From contig CANHJR010000025.1 of the NCBI GenBank assembly GCA_947461165.1, forward strand, positions 1-9,872: a stretch of 9,872 nt of DNA, read 5' to 3'. Source of the stretch: Saprospirales bacterium (lineage in GTDB: Bacteria; Bacteroidota; Bacteroidia; Chitinophagales; JADJOU01). The position numbers were made by a program, and so were the translations under genes. Each line of letters begins with the position of its first letter. Position 1 is the first letter of the stretch. Positions 7,085 to 9,872 of the stretch are shown piece by piece. The notes beneath the pieces are model-generated. The model did not search any database. It was not told the origin of the DNA and was given only the letters and a program-made list of their open reading frames with translations.

Positions 7085-8389
7085 TTATCTTCTACCAGGA
7101 TTTTGATTCTGCATCATTTTCATCATCTTTTTCATTTGATCAAATTGCTTGATAAAATTGTTGACCTGTTGTATGGTATTGCCACTTCCTTTTGCTATTC
7201 TATTTTTTCTTCGCATATCAAGCATATCGGGGTTAGCTCGTTCAATTGGTGTCATAGATTGTATGATGGCCTCGATTTTGACAAAAGCCGTCTCATCTAC
7301 TTCTACATTTTTCATTGCATTGCTCATTCCAGGAATCATTTTAAGGAGATCCTTCATGTTTCCCATTTTCTTGATTTGATTTAGCTGATCTAGAAAATCA
7401 TTAAAGTCAAATTTGCTTTTTGCAATTTTCTTGGATAGTTCACGAGCTTTCTTCTCATCATAAACTTCTTGTGCCTTTTCGACAAGAGAGACAATGTCGC
7501 CCATTCCCAAGATCCGATTAGCCATCCTATCTGGATAGAATAGATCCAAGGCATCCTCTTTTTCTCCTTGAGATACAAACTTGATGGGCTTATCTACGAT
7601 ATATTTGATAGACAAGGCCGCCCCTCCGCGAGTATCGCCATCCATTTTTGTAAGAACTACGCCATCAAACTGAAGTGCATCATGAAAAGCCTTGGCAGTA
7701 TTCACGGCATCTTGACCAGTCATAGAATCCACTACAAATAAGGTTTCAGATGGATTTAAGATCGTTTTAAGATTTGTAATTTCTGTCATCATGGCTTCGT
7801 CTACAGCCAATCGACCAGCAGTATCGACAATCACTGGATTGAGCTTGTGCTCCTTGGCATAAGCGATGGCTTTCTGCGCAATGTCCAATGGGTTTTTGTT
7901 GTCCATTTCTACAAAAACCGGCACCCCGATATGCTCCCCCAATACTCTCAATTGCTCCATGGCGGCTGGACGATATACATCGGCTGCTACCATTAGCGGT
8001 TTCATCTTCTTTTTATTCTTGAGATAATATCCTAATTTATGGGTAAATGTGGTCTTTCCTGAACCTTGAAGTCCTGCGATCAGGATCACGGCTGGGGAAC
8101 CATCGATGACAATATCTTGCTGAACACCACCCATCAATTCGGTGAGTGAATCATTCATGATTTTGACGAACATTTGACTAGGTGACACGGCTGTCAAAAT
8201 TCCTTTGCCCATCGCCTCATCCTTTACTTTATCAGTAAATTCTTTGGCAACTTTATAGCTAACATCTGCATCAACAAGCGCTCTTCGAACTTCTTTGGCA
8301 GTCGCAGCTACGTTGATATCTGTTATCTTTCCTTGACCCTTGAGGGTTTTGAGCGATTGCTCTATACTTTCTTGTAACTTTTCGAACAT
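7085..8389 (-). CDS. ffh: Signal recognition particle protein Ffh (SRP54 GTPase)
   Basis: Ffh binds signal sequences of nascent membrane and exported proteins and, with SRP RNA and the receptor FtsY, brings the ribosome to the Sec translocon. The 434-residue protein has the normal length and order: the helical N domain (1-90), the GTPase G domain with P-loop GLQGSGKT (106-113), DVYRPAA (137-143), DTAGR (189-193), TKMDG (247-251) and DTRGGAALS (252-260), then the methionine-rich M domain (about 325-434). The SRP RNA-binding helices carry SMTPIERANP (378-387), RRKNRIAKGSG (393-403) and a Met-rich end at KKMMKMM. Nothing is missing. The ATG at 8389 is the natural start, beginning MFEKLQES, and a promoter-like element lies just upstream. 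The SRP RNA gene is not in the window. Confidence 0.98.
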   Translation of the reverse strand: MFEKLQESIEQSLKTLKGQGKITDINVAATAKEVRRALVDADVSYKVAKEFTDKVKDEAMGKGILTAVSPSQMFVKIMNDSLTELMGGVQQDIVIDGSPAVILIAGLQGSGKTTFTHKLGYYLKNKKKMKPLMVAADVYRPAAMEQLRVLGEHIGVPVFVEMDNKNPLDIAQKAIAYAKEHKLNPVIVDTAGRLAVDEAMMTEITNLKTILNPSETLFVVDSMTGQDAVNTAKAFHDALQFDGVVLTKMDGDTRGGAALSIKYIVDKPIKFVSQGEKEDALDLFYPDRMANRILGMGDIVSLVEKAQEVYDEKKARELSKKIAKSKFDFNDFLDQLNQIKKMGNMKDLLKMIPGMSNAMKNVEVDETAFVKIEAIIQSMTPIERANPDMLDMRRKNRIAKGSGNTIQQVNNFIKQFDQMKKMMKMMQNQNPGRR

Positions 8390-8407
8390 TCTAATCTATG
8401 CAAACCA

Positions 8408-8438
8408 CAAATGTACATCAAATTTTTTATTCTAGAAA
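8408..8438 (-). promoter_or_regulatory. Putative Bacteroidota-type promoter for ffh
   Basis: In the 56-bp gap upstream of ffh the minus strand reads TACATTTG (8415-8408), a full match to TAnnTTTG. A TTTC (8438-8435) lies 19 bp upstream at the place of the TTTG -33 element, with one mismatch. Transcription would begin near 8402, leaving a very short leader of about a dozen bases. The position before a housekeeping gene supports the call; the imperfect -33 element weakens it. Confidence 0.42.
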
Positions 8439-8445
8439 TGGCAAT

Positions 8446-9372
8446 TTATCCAATAGATTCGATCCTACAGTGAGAAATCAAAAGGTCTTCTTTCTCAAAA
8501 TTGGTATACTTACTATCCAATTGAATTTGGTCAAGATCCAGCACATTTCCAATACGCTTTTCTGAAAATAAAATAGGAATACGTAGCTCAGAGTATAATG
8601 CTACATATTCTGAAAAACGCCATCGATTTTGTGGTTGAATCGTGTTATCAATTATGGACCAGTTTTTGTCTGAAAATTGTAGGAAATTAAAGATGGAAAT
8701 ATTCTTGTCAAAATGAGCGAAGTGATCCGACATATCTATAAAATGAGACATCAATCCTGTCTTTGGATTCAAAAGACGCTTAAATTCGGTCAATATTCCT
8801 TTTAATATTCCTGGGTAGATATGTTCAAAGGTATTGTTGGAATGTATCAAATCAATGCTATTAGAAGGCAGTGGCAAACATCTTGCATCGCCGACGATTA
8901 GTTTTAATTGAAGCATTTCAAGTATGTCTTCATATTTTAGTATTTTATAATCCAACAATATAGCATCCAAAACGAAAATTCGATCCTTTGATACGTCTAT
9001 TTTCTTTTGAAGGCTTCCATTGTTATATCCCATCACAAATTGCTCTATTGTAGTTATGAGTTTGTCCTTGTCGGTCAAGCGAATGAGATCCACTGAATAA
9101 ATGGTCTCAACTCCTGCTATAAACATAGCAACCGGGACCACAGGATACCATCCCGTGCCAAGTTCCAATGTTGTTTTCAGGGATGAAAGCGGATAGTAAT
9201 TTTGATAAGCCTTCAAATGATCACTAGCATGTCCTAGTCGATCCTCAAAATATTCATTAGACAAGAAAACGCCTTTCGTTATATACTTTTGCATCAAAAA
9301 ATTCAATCGATACCCTTGCGGCAGATAAGAAATAATCTTTTGGACCAGGGCTTTCGTTTTCCAGTTTGGCAT
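8446..9372 (-). CDS. Class I SAM-dependent methyltransferase, substrate unknown
   Basis: A Rossmann-fold methyltransferase of 308 residues. The SAM-binding glycine motif is LELGTGWYP (69-77), followed by an acidic residue at the end of the second strand (VDLIRLTD, D95), GDARCLPLP (161-169) as the adenine-contacting segment, and the post-motif IDLIHSNNTFEHI (173-185) of the Methyltransf_11 type. The N-terminal 60 residues hold a basic, partly hydrophobic stretch that could touch a membrane or bind substrate. The region after 205 (SHFIDMSDHFAHFDK) is rich in His, Asp and Phe, as in methyltransferases I have seen near polysaccharide genes, but this does not identify the acceptor. The ATG at 9372 lies 25 bp after the small ORF stop, and the gene ends 56 bp before the ffh start. 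It may form a unit with the two genes to its right. Confidence 0.82.
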   Translation of the reverse strand: MPNWKTKALVQKIISYLPQGYRLNFLMQKYITKGVFLSNEYFEDRLGHASDHLKAYQNYYPLSSLKTTLELGTGWYPVVPVAMFIAGVETIYSVDLIRLTDKDKLITTIEQFVMGYNNGSLQKKIDVSKDRIFVLDAILLDYKILKYEDILEMLQLKLIVGDARCLPLPSNSIDLIHSNNTFEHIYPGILKGILTEFKRLLNPKTGLMSHFIDMSDHFAHFDKNISIFNFLQFSDKNWSIIDNTIQPQNRWRFSEYVALYSELRIPILFSEKRIGNVLDLDQIQLDSKYTNFEKEDLLISHCRIESIG

Positions 9373-9397
9373 TGCAGTTTATGGGGGGTAGTTGAAC

Positions 9398-9526
9398 TTA
9401 AAAGAATGAAGCTAATGCCACGTTTGTCTCTGGCAATATGACAAACGTATAAAAAGTCAACGCAAGCGAAACAAGGCACGTGAGGATTATCAAGCAAAAA
9501 AATACTCGCTCTTTGTTTTGGGTCAT
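9398..9526 (-). CDS. Possible 42-residue single-helix membrane protein
   Basis: I do not recognise this ORF. It runs from an ATG at 9526 to a TAA at 9398-9400 and encodes 42 residues: a short charged N-terminus (MTQNKERV), a strongly hydrophobic stretch at about 9-31 long enough for one membrane helix, and the tail PETNVALASFF. Its ATG overlaps the TGA of the upstream gene as ATGA, the usual arrangement for translational coupling, and it fills most of the 150-bp space before the methyltransferase. Positive charge before the helix predicts an N-in orientation. It could be a genuine small membrane protein, the remnant of a larger gene whose first helix survives, or chance. The overlap and helix argue for a real product; without homologues it stays tentative. 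Confidence 0.5.
   Translation of the reverse strand: MTQNKERVFFCLIILTCLVSLALTFYTFVILPETNVALASFF
9420..9448 (-). repeat. Perfect 9-bp inverted repeat (possible RNA hairpin) inside the small ORF
   Basis: The arms ACGTTTGTC (9420-9428) and GACAAACGT (9440-9448) are exact reverse complements separated by 11 nt. In the minus-strand transcript this forms a 9-bp stem with four G-C pairs. No run of U follows, so it is not a standard intrinsic terminator. It lies within codons of the 42-residue ORF and about 50 bases before the methyltransferase start, where it could affect translation or transcript stability; that role is speculative. Confidence 0.5.
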
Positions 9527-9872
9527 GATAGTTTGTAGATATAAATTTTCCAAAACTCAGATTCTTCACCCACTGCTTTCAAAAATCTCAAGCCCAACTC
9601 ATTTGCGTTTAGAATTTCACTTGCAGAAAAGATGTATTGACCACCAAGCTTTTTGATTTGATTTTTATCAATTTTCAATTGATTGATCTTCAGCTTATCT
9701 CTTGCACTTTGACAGTTCTGTACATTCTCTACACCCAACTCTGAAGAATATAAGTAACATCGATTCCCCCATTGATCGAACTTTTCCTTTATTTTGGGAT
9801 TACTTTCCAATTCAAGGTGCATGATTTGGCGAAATTGATGCTTATAATTAAGGTCATATACTGAAAATAAAC
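9523..9872 (-). CDS. C-terminal part of a protein open at the right edge, resembling DUF6044-type membrane proteins
   Basis: The frame is open from the window edge (9872) to a TGA at 9523-9525, giving about 116 visible residues. A Met at 9822 is internal: the codons before it read on without a stop (SVYDLNYKHQFRQI). The visible part is soluble in character: a charged start, DQWGNRCYLYSSELG, a stretch rich in Lys, Asn and Gln, then GGQYIFSASEI and the end FWKIYIYKLS. This pattern (WG.RCYL near the start, GG.YI.SA, a final WKIY.Y) is what I remember from the C-terminal extracytoplasmic end of DUF6044 proteins, large multi-pass proteins often found with glycan genes. The match is from memory, and the membrane part is not visible. 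The stop overlaps the small downstream ORF by ATGA. Confidence 0.6.
   Translation of the reverse strand, partial: LFSVYDLNYKHQFRQIMHLELESNPKIKEKFDQWGNRCYLYSSELGVENVQNCQSARDKLKINQLKIDKNQIKKLGGQYIFSASEILNANELGLRFLKAVGEESEFWKIYIYKLS

Noticed and set aside
7390..7578. A 62-codon minus-strand frame inside ffh
   Set aside because: It lies wholly within the well-conserved GTPase/M-domain coding sequence in a different frame.
9303..9569. An 88-codon minus-strand frame across the methyltransferase start and the gap
   Set aside because: It overlaps the start of the methyltransferase and the end of the upstream gene in another frame, has no domain-like pattern, and the 42-codon frame with the ATGA overlap explains the gap better.
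1..9872. A defence system, phage, transposon, CRISPR array or other novel multi-gene system
   Set aside because: Apart from the right-hand 500 bases, all genes are recognisable housekeeping or envelope families; no repeats of array type, transposase, integrase or nuclease motifs were seen.

Overview
The window looks like ordinary chromosomal DNA from a member of the Bacteroidota. The reasons are the low G+C content, starts without recognisable Shine-Dalgarno sequences (for example at 708, 2600, 7043, 8389 and 9372), two upstream matches to the Bacteroidota promoter element TAnnTTTG, a menaquinone gene (menB), and protein forms I associate with this phylum: a long PurF-like amidophosphoribosyltransferase and a large LptF/LptG-family permease. 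The genus cannot be fixed from this alone. All ten coding regions I accept lie on the minus strand, so transcription runs from the right edge to the left edge. No tRNA, rRNA, CRISPR array, insertion sequence or integrase was seen, and no gap between genes exceeds about 100 bases.

Right end (about 9872 to 8446): the C-terminal part of a protein whose start lies outside the window, resembling the tail of large DUF6044-type membrane proteins; a 42-codon single-helix membrane ORF that starts in an ATGA overlap with the stop of that protein; and a SAM-dependent methyltransferase. This looks like the edge of an accessory or surface-glycan region, but that is an inference. The small ORF contains a perfect 9-bp inverted repeat and is the least explained part of the window.

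Middle (8389 to 5802): ffh, the signal recognition particle GTPase, preceded by a likely promoter, then the E2 acyltransferase of a 2-oxo acid dehydrogenase complex (probably pyruvate dehydrogenase) with one lipoyl domain and no E1 or E3 beside it.

Left-centre (5725 to 2700): an LptF/LptG-family permease, a PAP2-family phosphatase and a long-chain polyprenyl diphosphate synthase, each overlapping the next by a few bases. This is a compact cassette for envelope lipid export and polyprenyl metabolism.

Left end (2600 to 1): after a 99-bp gap with a likely promoter come purF and, 20 bp later, menB, which runs off the left edge. The polyprenyl synthase (side-chain donor) and MenB (naphthoquinone ring) both plausibly serve menaquinone synthesis, with purF between them. 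I found no clear new multi-gene system. The items most worth a second look are the small ORF with its hairpin, the partial gene above it, and the overlapping permease/phosphatase/prenyl synthase cassette.
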